A stretch of DNA of 64,000 nt from NCBI RefSeq assembly GCF_024806495.1, contig NZ_JANUFF010000008.1, forward strand, positions 1-64,000, written 5' to 3'. Both the position numbers and the translations under genes were made by a program. Shown piece by piece: positions 52,534-61,125 of this stretch (the stretch's first letter is position 1; each line of letters starts with the position of its first letter). Below the pieces are notes generated by a model. The model saw only the letters and a program-made list of their open reading frames with translations. It was not told where the DNA came from and searched no databases. The stretch comes from Chryseobacterium sp. JUb7 (GTDB taxonomy: Bacteria > Bacteroidota > Bacteroidia > Flavobacteriales > Weeksellaceae).

Positions 52534-53496
52534 TTAGTTCAGATGATTAAAACCTGTGCTGATATGATTAATGGTATTTAGTTTTATCGTGGCTTTGAAA
52601 GGTTCGTTATATTGAATGTTAATATAATCAATGATTTTATTATCAACATTATCATCAAACTTTCTGGCAAAGAGATGATTTCCTTTTTGTAGGAAAGCGA
52701 GATCATTTTTAGTGAAAGTTTTAGGGCGTAATTTAATATCTCCGTCCGGAATCCAAATAATGGCTCTCTTATCATCATTTATCAGAGTTCCTTTAAATGA
52801 TGTATTCATTAAAACGGTTTGAAAAAAGGATTCGTCAGCAATTAATGTATTCAGATAATAATCTTCAAACTTTTTCACTTCACTGCTGCTATTGATAAAT
52901 TCACAGCAACTTCTTGTCAAAATCATCCACTGGCCGCCAATATAGGGGATTACATCTTTCATAAAACCTCTTTTATGAGTTTTATCGGAGATCTTATCTT
53001 CTGATTCTTCAAAATAATTTTCAATCCTGTTCATGGTTTCGGGTCTTACTTTCTCCTGATTATCAATTTTAATATAACTTTTACCGTTGTTTTCTAATAA
53101 AAACTCCTGAATGATTTTCTGAGATCTTAACGGATAATCCTGTCCACTTAAATTGATGAAATAATCCCATTTCGCATCCATGTTTAATAGATATTTCATA
53201 CCGTTCAATTCGGCCTGAACCATACTGTATCCTCCCCAGATAACATTTTCATTGTCAAGGATGTGTATATTCTTATACTGTTGCAGGAACTTCTTTATAT
53301 CTTCACCGATTTCCTGATTTGCTTTTTTATCAATATGGATAAGGTAGAAATTACTGGAATCATAGATCGCCTTAAAAAGCTTTTTGAATTGGTTGGGTAA
53401 ACGGTGCACTAAAATTAAATAGGCTATACTGATTGATTTCTTTGGTATTTCACCAACACGATGCCCGTTGCTTTCGCCTACGTAAACATTTTTCAT
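52534..53496 (-). CDS. GT14 glycosyltransferase (core-2/I-branching type)
   Basis: 320 residues. Family features: 'IAYLILVHRLPNQFKKLFKAIYDSSNFYLIHIDKKA', 'VIWGGYSMVQAELNGMKYLL', 'WDYFINLSGQDYPLRSQKIIQEFL', 'GGQWMILTRSCCEFI', 'DESFFQTVLMNTSF'. GT14 enzymes add xylose or GlcNAc; bacterial members usually work on surface glycans. No signal peptide, cytosolic. It stands alone, without a polysaccharide cluster. An alternative start would be the Met at about residue 100; the full-length start is better supported. Confidence 0.85.
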   Translation of the reverse strand: MKNVYVGESNGHRVGEIPKKSISIAYLILVHRLPNQFKKLFKAIYDSSNFYLIHIDKKANQEIGEDIKKFLQQYKNIHILDNENVIWGGYSMVQAELNGMKYLLNMDAKWDYFINLSGQDYPLRSQKIIQEFLLENNGKSYIKIDNQEKVRPETMNRIENYFEESEDKISDKTHKRGFMKDVIPYIGGQWMILTRSCCEFINSSSEVKKFEDYYLNTLIADESFFQTVLMNTSFKGTLINDDKRAIIWIPDGDIKLRPKTFTKNDLAFLQKGNHLFARKFDDNVDNKIIDYINIQYNEPFKATIKLNTINHISTGFNHLN

Positions 53497-53703
53497 TTTA
53501 TTTTATTTAAAAATTACTAATGTTTACAACTTATTTTATAAAGTATTAATAGACATTTCTATAAATGTACGGAAATTAAACGGGTTTTATTGTAAATAAT
53601 AAAATCAATATTGAGTTTGAAGAATATTAAATACAATACCAGGCAGATTTCCCAATAGTATTGAGTGCAAATCAAAACTATTTGTAAAGCTAGTGCAGAA
53701 AAT

Positions 53704-54174
53704 TTATTGAGCTGTTTTAGAAAGATAGTCTGCAAACTGTTTATTTAAAAGCTCACATTCGTGTTGTAACAGACCTGATTCAATTTCAGGTTTCTTACCC
53801 CATTTGGGAATAGTTTCAGTTTCAAGAATTTTAAAATCAGACGATTGCCCGCCGACCAAAGGTACAGAGATTCCAAAAACAATTTTTGCTATTTTATGGT
53901 GTCGGATGAGATAAGAACACATAATGCAGGGTTCATGGGTAGAGAACATCACCGATTGATCTAATATATCTCCATATCCTTGGCTCAAAGCATCTTTAAC
54001 AGCCAAAATCTCTGCATGCTGAGTAATATCTCCCGATGACTTTCCGGACTCTATTCCTCTGCCTATAATTTTATCTTCAAAAACCAGTAAAGATCCGACT
54101 GGAGGATTTCCTTTTTCCAATGCCTGTTTAGCAAGTTCAATGCATTCGGACATATATTTATCGTTGCTGCTCAT
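53704..54174 (-). CDS. Nucleoside/cytidine-type deaminase
   Basis: 156 residues. Zinc-site motifs 'TQHAEILAV' (His53, Glu55) and 'HEPCIMCSYLI' (Cys83, Cys86) are intact. 'NPPVGSLLVFEDKIIGRG' is typical of the guanine-deaminase / CMP-dCMP family. The spacing and the C-terminal 'IVFGISVPLVGGQSSDFKIL' are closer to guanine-deaminase-like enzymes than to TadA. Acts in purine or pyrimidine salvage; exact base not determined. Located just downstream of an AraC gene on the same strand (41-base gap). Confidence 0.85.
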   Translation of the reverse strand: MSSNDKYMSECIELAKQALEKGNPPVGSLLVFEDKIIGRGIESGKSSGDITQHAEILAVKDALSQGYGDILDQSVMFSTHEPCIMCSYLIRHHKIAKIVFGISVPLVGGQSSDFKILETETIPKWGKKPEIESGLLQHECELLNKQFADYLSKTAQ

Positions 54175-54215
54175 TTGTTTATTTTGATAGTTTAATTAAC
54201 ATAATTTTCATTTAA

Positions 54216-55100
54216 TTATTTAGATTCAGCTCTATTGAACCCGATGGTATTTCTGTAAACCTGAGGCGATATATCTGTTTTGATTTTAAAGACTCTGCTG
54301 AAATAGTATTCGTCTTCATATCCCAGTTCGTAGGCGATTTCTTTTATGGTTTTATCCGTTAGATACAGCTCTCTTTTGGCTTCAATGATAATCCGTTCGG
54401 TGATGAGGTCAGAAAGAGTCTTATTAAAATGATTCTTGGTGATGCGTGCCAGAGATGCGGGAGTCTGATGAAGAAGATCAGCATAATCACTGGCAGAATG
54501 CTTGATCCGGAAATTATCTTCTATCGCATTTTTAAGATTTTGAATGATAAATTGCTGTTTTCCGTTGGGATCCTCAGCATTTTGAAGAGACTGTTGCTCA
54601 AGTTTTAGCCTGGTGGCCATTACCAGTAGAATTTTAAGATAAGAAACAAGAACTTCATCTTTTCGGAAAGCTTCATCTTTCAATTCATTGGCAATTCCCA
54701 GAATGAGGCTCAGAATAGTACTTTTAGAACTTTCATCAAGATCAACATAAGGTTGCTGATAAATATTATTAAATAAAATACCGTTGGCCGCAATTTCCTG
54801 ATGGTGACGGTAAATACAAAAAAAATCATGATGAAACTGTATCGAGATACCCATTAATGGTTTTTTTGAACACAGCATAAAGGGTTGATAAGGATAGAAA
54901 GCAAATAAGGTGTTTTCTTTAAACGAGTAATCACAAAAATCAACTTTCGCAAGCCCTTCCCCGGAAGTGATTAATATAAGAGTGAAATAGTTATTGCGTT
55001 GAATATGATCGAAATAACTGTTGTTATCAAACTCAAATAGTTTGAATGCCAAATTTCCATTCTGTTGATTGACGAGCGTATATACAGATTGTGATAACAT
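54216..55100 (-). CDS. AraC-family regulator
   Basis: 294 residues: N-terminal cupin-like sensor (to about 160, 'YFTLILITSGEGLAKVDFCDYSFKENTLFAFYPYQPFML'), C-terminal AraC double HTH (about 195-285, 'HSASDYADLLHQTPASLARITKNHFNKTLSDLITERIIIEAKRELYLTDKTIKEIAYELGYEDEYYFSRVFK'). It is separated from the DsrE gene upstream by a terminator, so it has its own promoter. It is one of two AraC proteins that could read the direct repeats at 55602-55636 and 57042-57076. Confidence 0.9.
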   Translation of the reverse strand: MLSQSVYTLVNQQNGNLAFKLFEFDNNSYFDHIQRNNYFTLILITSGEGLAKVDFCDYSFKENTLFAFYPYQPFMLCSKKPLMGISIQFHHDFFCIYRHHQEIAANGILFNNIYQQPYVDLDESSKSTILSLILGIANELKDEAFRKDEVLVSYLKILLVMATRLKLEQQSLQNAEDPNGKQQFIIQNLKNAIEDNFRIKHSASDYADLLHQTPASLARITKNHFNKTLSDLITERIIIEAKRELYLTDKTIKEIAYELGYEDEYYFSRVFKIKTDISPQVYRNTIGFNRAESK

Positions 55101-55142
55101 GATAGATGCAATTTAATTAATATTTTTTATAATCTCAGAATT

Positions 55143-55175
55143 AAAACGGCCCCAGATTTCCATGAGGACCGTTTT
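55143..55175 (-). terminator. Intrinsic terminator, minus strand
   Basis: AAAACGG.CC / GG.CCGTTTT arms with an 11-base loop; separates the DsrE gene from the AraC gene. Confidence 0.6.
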
Positions 55176-55183
55176 AAAGGAAG

Positions 55184-55549
55184 TTAGAAAATCAAAATAT
55201 CATAGCCTTCATTTCTGAGATTAAGTAAACTGGGTAAACCCGGAGTTCCCGGTACTTCATTTTCATTCAGCAAATCATATCCTGAAATTTCTGTACCGAA
55301 TACGGCAACGCAGCCTTTTGAAAGACCGTGTACATAATCTTTCACTTCGGTGTAAAGACCATTGATCGGATGTTCAGGTTTTTCAAGGTGTTCGGGCCAT
55401 CTTATTCCTGTACCCTGAAAAATGATCTTTACTTCTTCATCTGCATGTTTGAATTCATAAGCCGATGCCAAAGCATTGAATACTCTTCCCATTGATTCTT
55501 CTGAGCCGGATTTAGGATCAGAAAGAATAATAATTGCTGTTTTTTTCAT
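55184..55549 (-). CDS. DsrE-family protein
   Basis: 121 residues of the DsrE/DsrF-like fold: 'TAIIILSDPKSGSEESMGRVFNALASAYEFKHADEEVKIIFQGTGIRWPEHL' and 'LSKGCVAVFGTEISGYDL'. The cysteine at about 100 ('GCVAVFG') occupies the position of the sulfur-handling Cys in this family. It probably has a sulfur-transfer or small-thiol stress role; partner unknown. Its promoter has the same architecture as that of the Old Yellow Enzyme gene upstream at 56968. Confidence 0.8.
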   Translation of the reverse strand: MKKTAIIILSDPKSGSEESMGRVFNALASAYEFKHADEEVKIIFQGTGIRWPEHLEKPEHPINGLYTEVKDYVHGLSKGCVAVFGTEISGYDLLNENEVPGTPGLPSLLNLRNEGYDILIF

Positions 55550-55570
55550 TTGATAAAAATTTATTTACAC

Positions 55571-55636
55571 TGCAAAGATGTGGCAATAACGGGTTTTAAA
55601 GAATGGATGATTTTTACTTTGTAATGGAGATTTTTT
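55571..55636 (-). promoter_or_regulatory. AraC-type direct-repeat promoter, copy 1 (DsrE gene)
   Basis: On the plus strand TGCAAAGATG (55571, complement of a CATCTTTG -7 element) is followed after exactly 31 bases by AATGGATGATTTTT (55602) and 21 bases later AATGGAGATTTTTT (55623). The same spacing occurs at 57011-57076. Two direct repeats 21 bases apart upstream of a promoter are the classic AraC arrangement. Confidence 0.65.
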
Positions 55637-55654
55637 GTCATCACTGAGTTGTTT

Positions 55655-55755
55655 TTGAAGGAGCTTTTTCCAGCTTTCCGCTGTATCTTTTGGGTTACGG
55701 GCTGCGCTGCGCCCGCAACCCAAAAGGATGCCGCTTCAATCTGGGCTAGGATAGC
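55655..55755. repeat. REP-like palindrome (Chryseobacterium type)
   Basis: CTTTTGGGTT and AACCCAAAAG arms (55687-55726) enclose GC-rich inner arms ACGGGC/GCCCG; flanks 'AGCTTTCCGCTGTAT' and 'GGATGCCGCTTCAATCTGGG' are, from memory, common in Chryseobacterium intergenic repeats. Non-coding. Confidence 0.6.
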
Positions 55756-55820
55756 AGTCGTTGATTGTATATCCGTAAAAATTATAAATCAATCACTTTA
55801 ATTCTTTAGCAATATGTTGA

Positions 55821-55853
55821 AAAAATAAAGCGAACCTTCTCATTAAGGTTCGC
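55821..55853 (-). terminator. Intrinsic terminator, minus strand
   Basis: GCGAACCTT / AAGGTTCGC perfect 9-bp stem, T-rich on the minus strand; ends the OYE gene. Confidence 0.85.
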
Positions 55854-55879
55854 CTGTTCTGATTGCTGGTTATAGGTTC

Positions 55880-56968
55880 CTATAAAGAACCTGGTTTTAC
55901 GAAGGTCTGCCATCCTCGCATAGTATCGATAAAACGTTCGCTTAATCCTCCTTGGCGGAGATAATCGGCTGTCACGGGAAGCGATGGACTGTCGTACATT
56001 GGATTTGCCTTTACCTGAAGAGGAAAATCCCGCTGAAGAATCCCTGCACGGACAATCAATACAAAATCACAGCCTTCATCAAGGAGTTCTCCGGCACGCT
56101 GGGCACTCATAATCTTTCCTGCAGTGCCTAAACGAACTCCTTTTCGGGGAAGTTCTGTAAAAACGCTGAGCATGGTCTTTCCCTGAAAGGTGCCTTCACG
56201 GACGATTTGAGCCGAATCCCACAAAGCCAGATCCAGATAGTCAATCAGCTCACGGTCAAAAATATCAGCAGTGATCTCCCGTAACTCTTCCAGAAGCAGC
56301 CCATAACGCTCAATCGATAACCGCCATCCAATCTGGAAATCCGGGCCACATGCTTTACGGATTCCTTCAATAACTTCAATAGTGAAGTGGGCACGGTTTT
56401 CAAGACTGCCGCCATATTGATCTCTGCGATCATTTAGATTGGGAGACAGGAATTCCGAAAGAATCCATCCGAAAGCCCCATGAACAGATATTCCATCGAA
56501 TCCTGCACGTTGTGCTCTCTTTGCGCCGGCAATGAAGCTGTCACGGATTCTTTGGACCTCTTCGGTAGTAATCGCTTTGATGTTGGGTAGTGTTTTATCT
56601 GAAGCAGGAGAGGGGATTCCTCCCAGTTTCGGTTGGGCACGGTGCCCGGCGTGATGTAGCTGTACGGCAGACAATCCACCGCCCTCACGGATGGTTGTGG
56701 CCATTTGAGTAAGGCCTGGCAAATGGGTATCACTGTGGATACCCAGCTGCCGTTCGAATGCGATACCGCCTGCCTCTACAGTTGCAGCACTGGTCTGAAT
56801 CAATCCGTAATTACTTTTTGAAAGCTGCTCAATCCAGGATTGGTCATATATCGAAGCGGTACCGTCATAATCACTTTGCTGGCTGGTCAGTGGTGCCAGC
56901 ATAAAACGGTTTCTCATTGCCGGACCATGGAGCAATGTGAGTGGTTTAAATAAATCTGAAACAGACAT
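55880..56968 (-). CDS. NADH:flavin oxidoreductase, Old Yellow Enzyme family
   Basis: 362 residues, TIM-barrel FMN enzyme. Visible features: 'NRFMLAPLTSQQSDYDG', 'LIQTSAATVEAGGIAF', substrate-site 'QLHHAGHRA' (His pair), 'FDGISVHGAFGWILSEFLSPNLNDRRDQYGGSLENRAHF' (conserved OYE run), 'GTAGKIMSAQRAGELLDEGCDFVLIVRAGILQRDFP'. Reduces activated alkenes or other electrophiles with NAD(P)H. Divergent from an AraC gene (224-base gap). Different subgroup from the OYE at 58650. Confidence 0.9.
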   Translation of the reverse strand: MSVSDLFKPLTLLHGPAMRNRFMLAPLTSQQSDYDGTASIYDQSWIEQLSKSNYGLIQTSAATVEAGGIAFERQLGIHSDTHLPGLTQMATTIREGGGLSAVQLHHAGHRAQPKLGGIPSPASDKTLPNIKAITTEEVQRIRDSFIAGAKRAQRAGFDGISVHGAFGWILSEFLSPNLNDRRDQYGGSLENRAHFTIEVIEGIRKACGPDFQIGWRLSIERYGLLLEELREITADIFDRELIDYLDLALWDSAQIVREGTFQGKTMLSVFTELPRKGVRLGTAGKIMSAQRAGELLDEGCDFVLIVRAGILQRDFPLQVKANPMYDSPSLPVTADYLRQGGLSERFIDTMRGWQTFVKPGSL

Positions 56969-57010
56969 TTTTCTTATTTTGATGTTTTATTAATACAAAT
57001 TTTTGTCTGT

Positions 57011-57076
57011 TGCAAAGATGCCCTGATCTAAGGTTGCGAAAAATGGATGTTTTTTGTTATTTGATGGACAATTTTT
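57011..57076 (-). promoter_or_regulatory. AraC-type direct-repeat promoter, copy 2 (OYE gene)
   Basis: TGCAAAGATG (57011), then exactly 31 bases to AATGGATGTTTTTT (57042) and 21 bases to GATGGACAATTTTT (57063). Same elements and spacing as 55571-55636, but the sequence between them differs, so the conservation is in the sites. Confidence 0.65.
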
Positions 57077-57131
57077 CTGAAAACAAATTCTATATTAAGA
57101 AAAACTGACACAATTAGTATTGTTATTTGAA

Positions 57132-57172
57132 CCAAATAGAAAAGAATGAATGCTTTTTCTTCCCTAAATTTG
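57132..57172 (+). promoter_or_regulatory. Promoter and 15-base site of the AraC gene
   Basis: CCAAATAGAAAAGAA (57132-57146) is repeated exactly before the NTF2-like gene (58097). The -7 element TAAATTTG is at 57165-57172. Confidence 0.6.
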
Positions 57173-57192
57173 TTATTAAAACTTTAAGCTAA

Positions 57193-58077
57193 ATGAAGAA
57201 GTTTATCAAAATGCCCACTTCGTTAATTGATGGTCCGGTTCCTCAGTCGAGTCTTTTATTGGACGGCTGTTCTGTTATAGAGCAGTGCATTCACAGTATG
57301 GAAGCAGAGGGAACGATGTATCTGCAGGAGCATCTTTTGCTATTTGTGCTTGACGGAACCATTACATTGTCTTATGGAAAGCAAACCTATACCGTCCATA
57401 AAAACGAAATGATTCTGCTGAAAAAAGCGACTTCTGTTCGGTATGAGAAAAAAGGAAATCCTGAAAATGATAATATATATGATAGTCTTATGTTTTCTCT
57501 GAAAGATGAACTTATACAATCTTTTCTTGCGACAACGGAACTTGAAATGCCAAAAATAAAGGCTGAAGGAGAGATTAAAACGGCAGTATCTCCGATGAAC
57601 GAGTGTCTCGTAGCATTTGCAAATTCCTTAAAACCTTATTTTTTTGACAGTGCAGAAGTTCATCAAGGTCAGCTGAGACTTAAGATGATGGAAATGCTTT
57701 ACGATGTAAGTATCTGCAACCGCAATATGTTTTACCAGATTTTGCAGCTTCATCAGCCCGTGCGTTCTGATGTGCGGAATGTTGTAGAAAATAATTACGC
57801 GTCCCCAATTAGCTTGGAAGAACTGGCTTATTTGTCAGGTCGAAGTCTCTCGAGTTTCAAAAGAGATTTTCAGCAGATTTATAATACTTCACCAGCTCTT
57901 TGGATCAGAGAAAAAAGATTAAATAAAGCTAAAGAACTTCTTCAAAGTACTCCAATGAGTGTTTCTGAAATTTGTTATTCTTTAGGATTTGAAAATGTTT
58001 CGCATTTTTCAAGAATATTTAAAGAACATTTCGGACAGGCTCCTACAGTTATGAGAGAAATTGAAAAGTTAACTTAA
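57193..58077 (+). CDS. AraC-family regulator
   Basis: 294 residues. N-terminal sensor of the AraC_N/cupin type ('MYLQEHLLLFVLDGTITLSYGKQTYTVHKNEMILLKKATSVRYEKKG'); C-terminal AraC HTH ('NNYASPISLEELAYLSGRSLSSFKRDFQQIYNTSPALWIREKRLNKAKELLQSTPMSVSEICYSLGFENVSHFSRIFKEHFGQAPT'). Divergent from the OYE gene at 55880-56968 and directly upstream of an NTF2-like protein and a second OYE. A 15-base site is repeated before it and before the NTF2-like gene, suggesting it controls both itself and that operon. Confidence 0.92.
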   Translation: MKKFIKMPTSLIDGPVPQSSLLLDGCSVIEQCIHSMEAEGTMYLQEHLLLFVLDGTITLSYGKQTYTVHKNEMILLKKATSVRYEKKGNPENDNIYDSLMFSLKDELIQSFLATTELEMPKIKAEGEIKTAVSPMNECLVAFANSLKPYFFDSAEVHQGQLRLKMMEMLYDVSICNRNMFYQILQLHQPVRSDVRNVVENNYASPISLEELAYLSGRSLSSFKRDFQQIYNTSPALWIREKRLNKAKELLQSTPMSVSEICYSLGFENVSHFSRIFKEHFGQAPTVMREIEKLT

Positions 58078-58096
58078 ATATATCATCATCATAGAG

Positions 58097-58159
58097 CCAA
58101 ATAGAAAAGAAGATTGGGCTATATGGAAAAGTTTAACTTTTAAAACCGACATAACTTTG
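58097..58159 (+). promoter_or_regulatory. Promoter and 15-base site of the NTF2-like/OYE genes
   Basis: CCAAATAGAAAAGAA at 58097-58111, with a -7 element TAACTTTG at 58152-58159. The site-to-promoter distance is 22 bases longer than at 57132, i.e. about two helical turns. Confidence 0.6.
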
Positions 58160-58198
58160 TATTGATAAATTCAATATATATAATTAAAATATAATTTT

Positions 58199-58585
58199 AT
58201 GTCAGAGAACAAAAATATCAATACTGTGGAAGATTATGATGCGGTATTACAAGTAGTGCAAGGATATGTAGACGGTCTGAGAACGGGTAATATAGACCAA
58301 CTGAAAAAAACGTTTTACAAAAATGCTGTGATGTATGGTCATTTAGGAAACGATTTATCAGAAGGAAGTATTGAAAACCTGTATGCTTACGTAGAAAAGC
58401 TCGGAGCTGCTCCTAATATTAAGACACATCTTAGTATACTTCATCAAACACCAACTACAGCCGTTGTTCGTGTAGAAATGGAAAAAGATGCAGCGGGCGA
58501 AGATTTTACAGATTATCATTCATTAATCAAAATCAATGGCGAATGGAAAGTAGTTGCTAAACTCTTTCATTTATATAACAAATAA
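58199..58585 (+). CDS. NTF2-like protein (lumazine-binding-like family)
   Basis: 128 residues with the NTF2-like alpha+beta cone: 'VVQGYVDGLRTGNIDQLKKTFYKNAVMYGHLG', 'IENLYAYVEKLG', 'AVVRVEMEKDAAGEDFTDYHSLIKINGEWKVVAKLFHLY'. This matches the 'putative lumazine-binding' (PF12893) type, often encoded next to flavin oxidoreductases and AraC regulators. May bind a small ligand or act as an isomerase. The OYE gene starts about 65 bases downstream on the same strand, so they are probably co-transcribed. Confidence 0.85.
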   Translation: MSENKNINTVEDYDAVLQVVQGYVDGLRTGNIDQLKKTFYKNAVMYGHLGNDLSEGSIENLYAYVEKLGAAPNIKTHLSILHQTPTTAVVRVEMEKDAAGEDFTDYHSLIKINGEWKVVAKLFHLYNK

Positions 58586-58649
58586 TTTATTCTCAAAATA
58601 TTGTCGGGCAGATAATCAGCTGCAATATTTATTTAATACTCAATTTTTT

Positions 58650-59723
58650 ATGTCAATATTATTTAGTCCTGTAACCATAAAATCGGTTACATTCAAAAAT
58701 CGTGTCATTATGTCGCCAATGTGTATGTATTCTGCGGTGGATGGGTTTGCTACAGATTGGCACCTCGTACATTACGGAAGCCGTGCTATGGGTGGTACCG
58801 GAACGATAATGATCGAAGCCGCCGCTGTGCGTGCTGATGGAAGAATAGCTGTTGGTGATCTTGGAATATACAAGGATGAGCATATTGAAGGTTTACAGCG
58901 AATTACAAAATTTATCAGGGAACAAGGTAGTGTTCCTGCAATACAGATTGCTCATGCCGGAAGAAAAGCGAGCAACTGGGTTTCCGGTGCAGAAAGTAAA
59001 ACGCTATTTCCTGAAGATAAGGATGGATGGGAAATTATTGCACCTTCTGCAATTGCTTTCTCACCTGAAAGTCAGATTCCAAAAGAAATGGATTTGGAGG
59101 AGATTCAGAATATTCAGAATGCTTTTGCTGACGCTGCGGAAAGAGCTTTAAAAGCAGGGTTTGAGCTGCTTGAAATTCACAGTGCTCATGGATATTTGCT
59201 GAATGAATTTCTATCTCCATTAACCAATAAACGGACAGATGATTATGGAGGAAGTTTCGAAAACAGAACCCGAATGCTTTTTGAAATAATAGAAAAAGTA
59301 AAAAAAGTGTGGCCATCTGATCTTCCGATTGCCGTAAGAATATCGGCTACAGATTGGGTTGAAGGAGGCTGGACTCTAGAAGATTCCATTAAGCTCAGCA
59401 GAAAATTATCAGAAACAGGAGTTGATATCGTAGACGTTTCCACAGGAGGAAGTATTCCCAATGCTAAAATTCCTGTTGGTGCAGGATATCAGCTGCCGTT
59501 TGCCAGCGCAATTAAAAAAGATAAAAATAATTCAGTTTTTGTAGGAACGGTAGGCTTAATAGATTCTTCCAAACAGGCCGAAACTATCTTGGCAAATGGC
59601 GATGCAGATTTCATATTTGTCGGAAGAGAATTATTAAGAAATCCTTATTTCTCACTGAATGCAACAAGAGAATTACGTGCTCAGAATATAGAGCCTAAAC
59701 CTTATGAAATAGCGTTTAAATAA
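58650..59723 (+). CDS. namA: NADPH dehydrogenase, YqjM/NamA-type Old Yellow Enzyme
   Basis: 357 residues from the ATG at 58650 ('MSILFSPVTIKSVTFKNRVIMSPMCMYSAVDGFATDWHLVHYGSRA'); the longer frame from 58554 overlaps the previous gene and is unlikely. The opening with 'SPMCMYS' (active-site Cys) and 'HYGSRA' is diagnostic of the thermophilic-like YqjM class, with 'IQIAHAGRKA', 'ELLEIHSAHGYLLNEFLSPLTNKRTDDYGGSFENR', 'GTVGLIDSSKQAETILANGDADFIFVGRELLRNPYF'. Reduces enones and quinones with NADPH. A terminator follows. Confidence 0.9.
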   Translation: MSILFSPVTIKSVTFKNRVIMSPMCMYSAVDGFATDWHLVHYGSRAMGGTGTIMIEAAAVRADGRIAVGDLGIYKDEHIEGLQRITKFIREQGSVPAIQIAHAGRKASNWVSGAESKTLFPEDKDGWEIIAPSAIAFSPESQIPKEMDLEEIQNIQNAFADAAERALKAGFELLEIHSAHGYLLNEFLSPLTNKRTDDYGGSFENRTRMLFEIIEKVKKVWPSDLPIAVRISATDWVEGGWTLEDSIKLSRKLSETGVDIVDVSTGGSIPNAKIPVGAGYQLPFASAIKKDKNNSVFVGTVGLIDSSKQAETILANGDADFIFVGRELLRNPYFSLNATRELRAQNIEPKPYEIAFK

Positions 59724-59731
59724 ATAGATAG

Positions 59732-59765
59732 AAAAAGGATTGTCCAAAAATGACAATCCTTTTTT
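59732..59765. terminator. Bidirectional terminator
   Basis: A perfect 13-bp stem AAAAAGGATTGTC / GACAATCCTTTTT between convergent genes. Confidence 0.9.
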
Positions 59766-59784
59766 ATTGTTAAATATTTTAAAT

Positions 59785-60729
59785 TTAAGGTAAACTGATT
59801 TTTTTACCTTGCTCAGGGAAAATGTAATTGATTTTCAATGGATTGTTTTCCAATAATTCCTTTTTTATAATCTCCGGATTATCACCTGTCGGTTTTCTGT
59901 GAGTAACAACGATATTCAGGTTTTCAAGATTTTTTTGCCCTGTTTTTTGCTTTAATTTTTCTAATTCTTCGGTTAATAAATTAGGCGTTAAATGTCCAAA
60001 TAGTGACTTCTCGGGTTGACTGTTCGGGAAAGAAACTTCAATTAAAATCGTGTTTAGCTGTCCTTTTTTTATCAATGGAGCGATGTCGTTCCAAATGGTG
60101 TTCAATTTATCAGATTTTTCAATTCGGTCAGCTCCTGTATCTCCAAAATACAGCAGATAATGATTGTCTTTTCTTACCAGTACTGCACTGCTTTTATAAG
60201 GATTCACATGGCTCAATTCGTAAGGTTTTAAATAAAATTGAGTGTTCTGAGCCGGAATTTCTGTTCCTTCTTTGAGTTCGTTATAATGATACTTTCCAAG
60301 AATCGGTTTTTGGCCCTGATCCGCAAAATTAATCCACGTATCATTAATAAAGTAATGATTTTGTAAAATCTGAATCACCGGATTTATCGCATAAATATCT
60401 TTCTTAGAATCTGCGGGAGAATTAATGATCAATCCGGATAAATGATCCAAATGACCATGAGAAATGAAATATCCTTTAATCTGATCTTTCAAAACGGTTT
60501 CAGAGGTACCATGCAAACTTTTCAATTCAATTCCTTTTCGGATTCCTGCATTCACGGTTCCTGCATCAAGACACAGAAAAGAACTGTCATTGGGAGCTCC
60601 GACCAAGTAAGCAGATAAATTATCTTCCTGCTCACCACCGTAAATTCCTAATGGAATAATATCAAAATTTTGTGCCTGGGAAGCAATCGATAAAAGGATA
60701 GTAAATAGAGAAAATCTTATTTTTTTCAT
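59785..60729 (-). CDS. cpdP: Class II 3',5'-cyclic nucleotide phosphodiesterase, exported
   Basis: 314 residues, metallo-beta-lactamase fold. Signal peptide 'MKKIRFSLFTILLSIASQAQ'. 'SHGHLDHLSGL' (His91, His93, Asp95, His96) is the di-metal motif in the class II PDE form, and 'HLYFGDTGAD', 'LIEVSFPNSQPEKSLFGHLTP' and 'NIVVTHRKP' complete the site. This class (yeast PDE1, Aliivibrio CpdP) hydrolyses cAMP; the periplasmic location suggests use of external cyclic nucleotides as a phosphate or nucleotide source. Symbol cpdP is by family resemblance. Confidence 0.85.
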   Translation of the reverse strand: MKKIRFSLFTILLSIASQAQNFDIIPLGIYGGEQEDNLSAYLVGAPNDSSFLCLDAGTVNAGIRKGIELKSLHGTSETVLKDQIKGYFISHGHLDHLSGLIINSPADSKKDIYAINPVIQILQNHYFINDTWINFADQGQKPILGKYHYNELKEGTEIPAQNTQFYLKPYELSHVNPYKSSAVLVRKDNHYLLYFGDTGADRIEKSDKLNTIWNDIAPLIKKGQLNTILIEVSFPNSQPEKSLFGHLTPNLLTEELEKLKQKTGQKNLENLNIVVTHRKPTGDNPEIIKKELLENNPLKINYIFPEQGKKISLP

Positions 60730-61125
60730 TATAATTAAAACTTAAAAATCGAATCTTCATGGTAATTCACGGCAAATTTACGTTATTTTTTATGTTTGGT
60801 TAGATTAATTTTATTTGATGCTTTTTAATTGAATCGTCATTGCGATGAACTAAGCTTGCCTGTGCTGAGCTTGTCGAAGTAAAGCAATCTCTTGAAATGA
60901 CAAACGATATGGATATGATAAATTTTATCACAGATAAAACTCTTGCGCCTTAAAAGTAAAATTTAAATAAAAACTTTGCGCCTTTGCGATTAACCAGAAA
61001 CCAGAAACCAACAACAAAAAACTTCCCACATGAAAGAGCAGGATGCTGTCAATAGGTAAAATGTATATTTTTATTTTTGTTAATTGGTTTAATTAAAATA
61101 AATTCAGGATTTACTGAAAAAGACT
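60730..61125. other. Gene-free stretch with REP-like element
   Basis: 396 bases. Contains a REP-like sequence at 60835-60902 (CGTCATTGCGA ... AAGCAATCT ... AAATGACA, imperfect inverted ends) and a CTTTGCGCCTTTGCG-type low-complexity patch near 60980. A weak -7 element TATTTTTG (61072-61079) could serve the GH28 gene. No gene seen. Confidence 0.5.
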
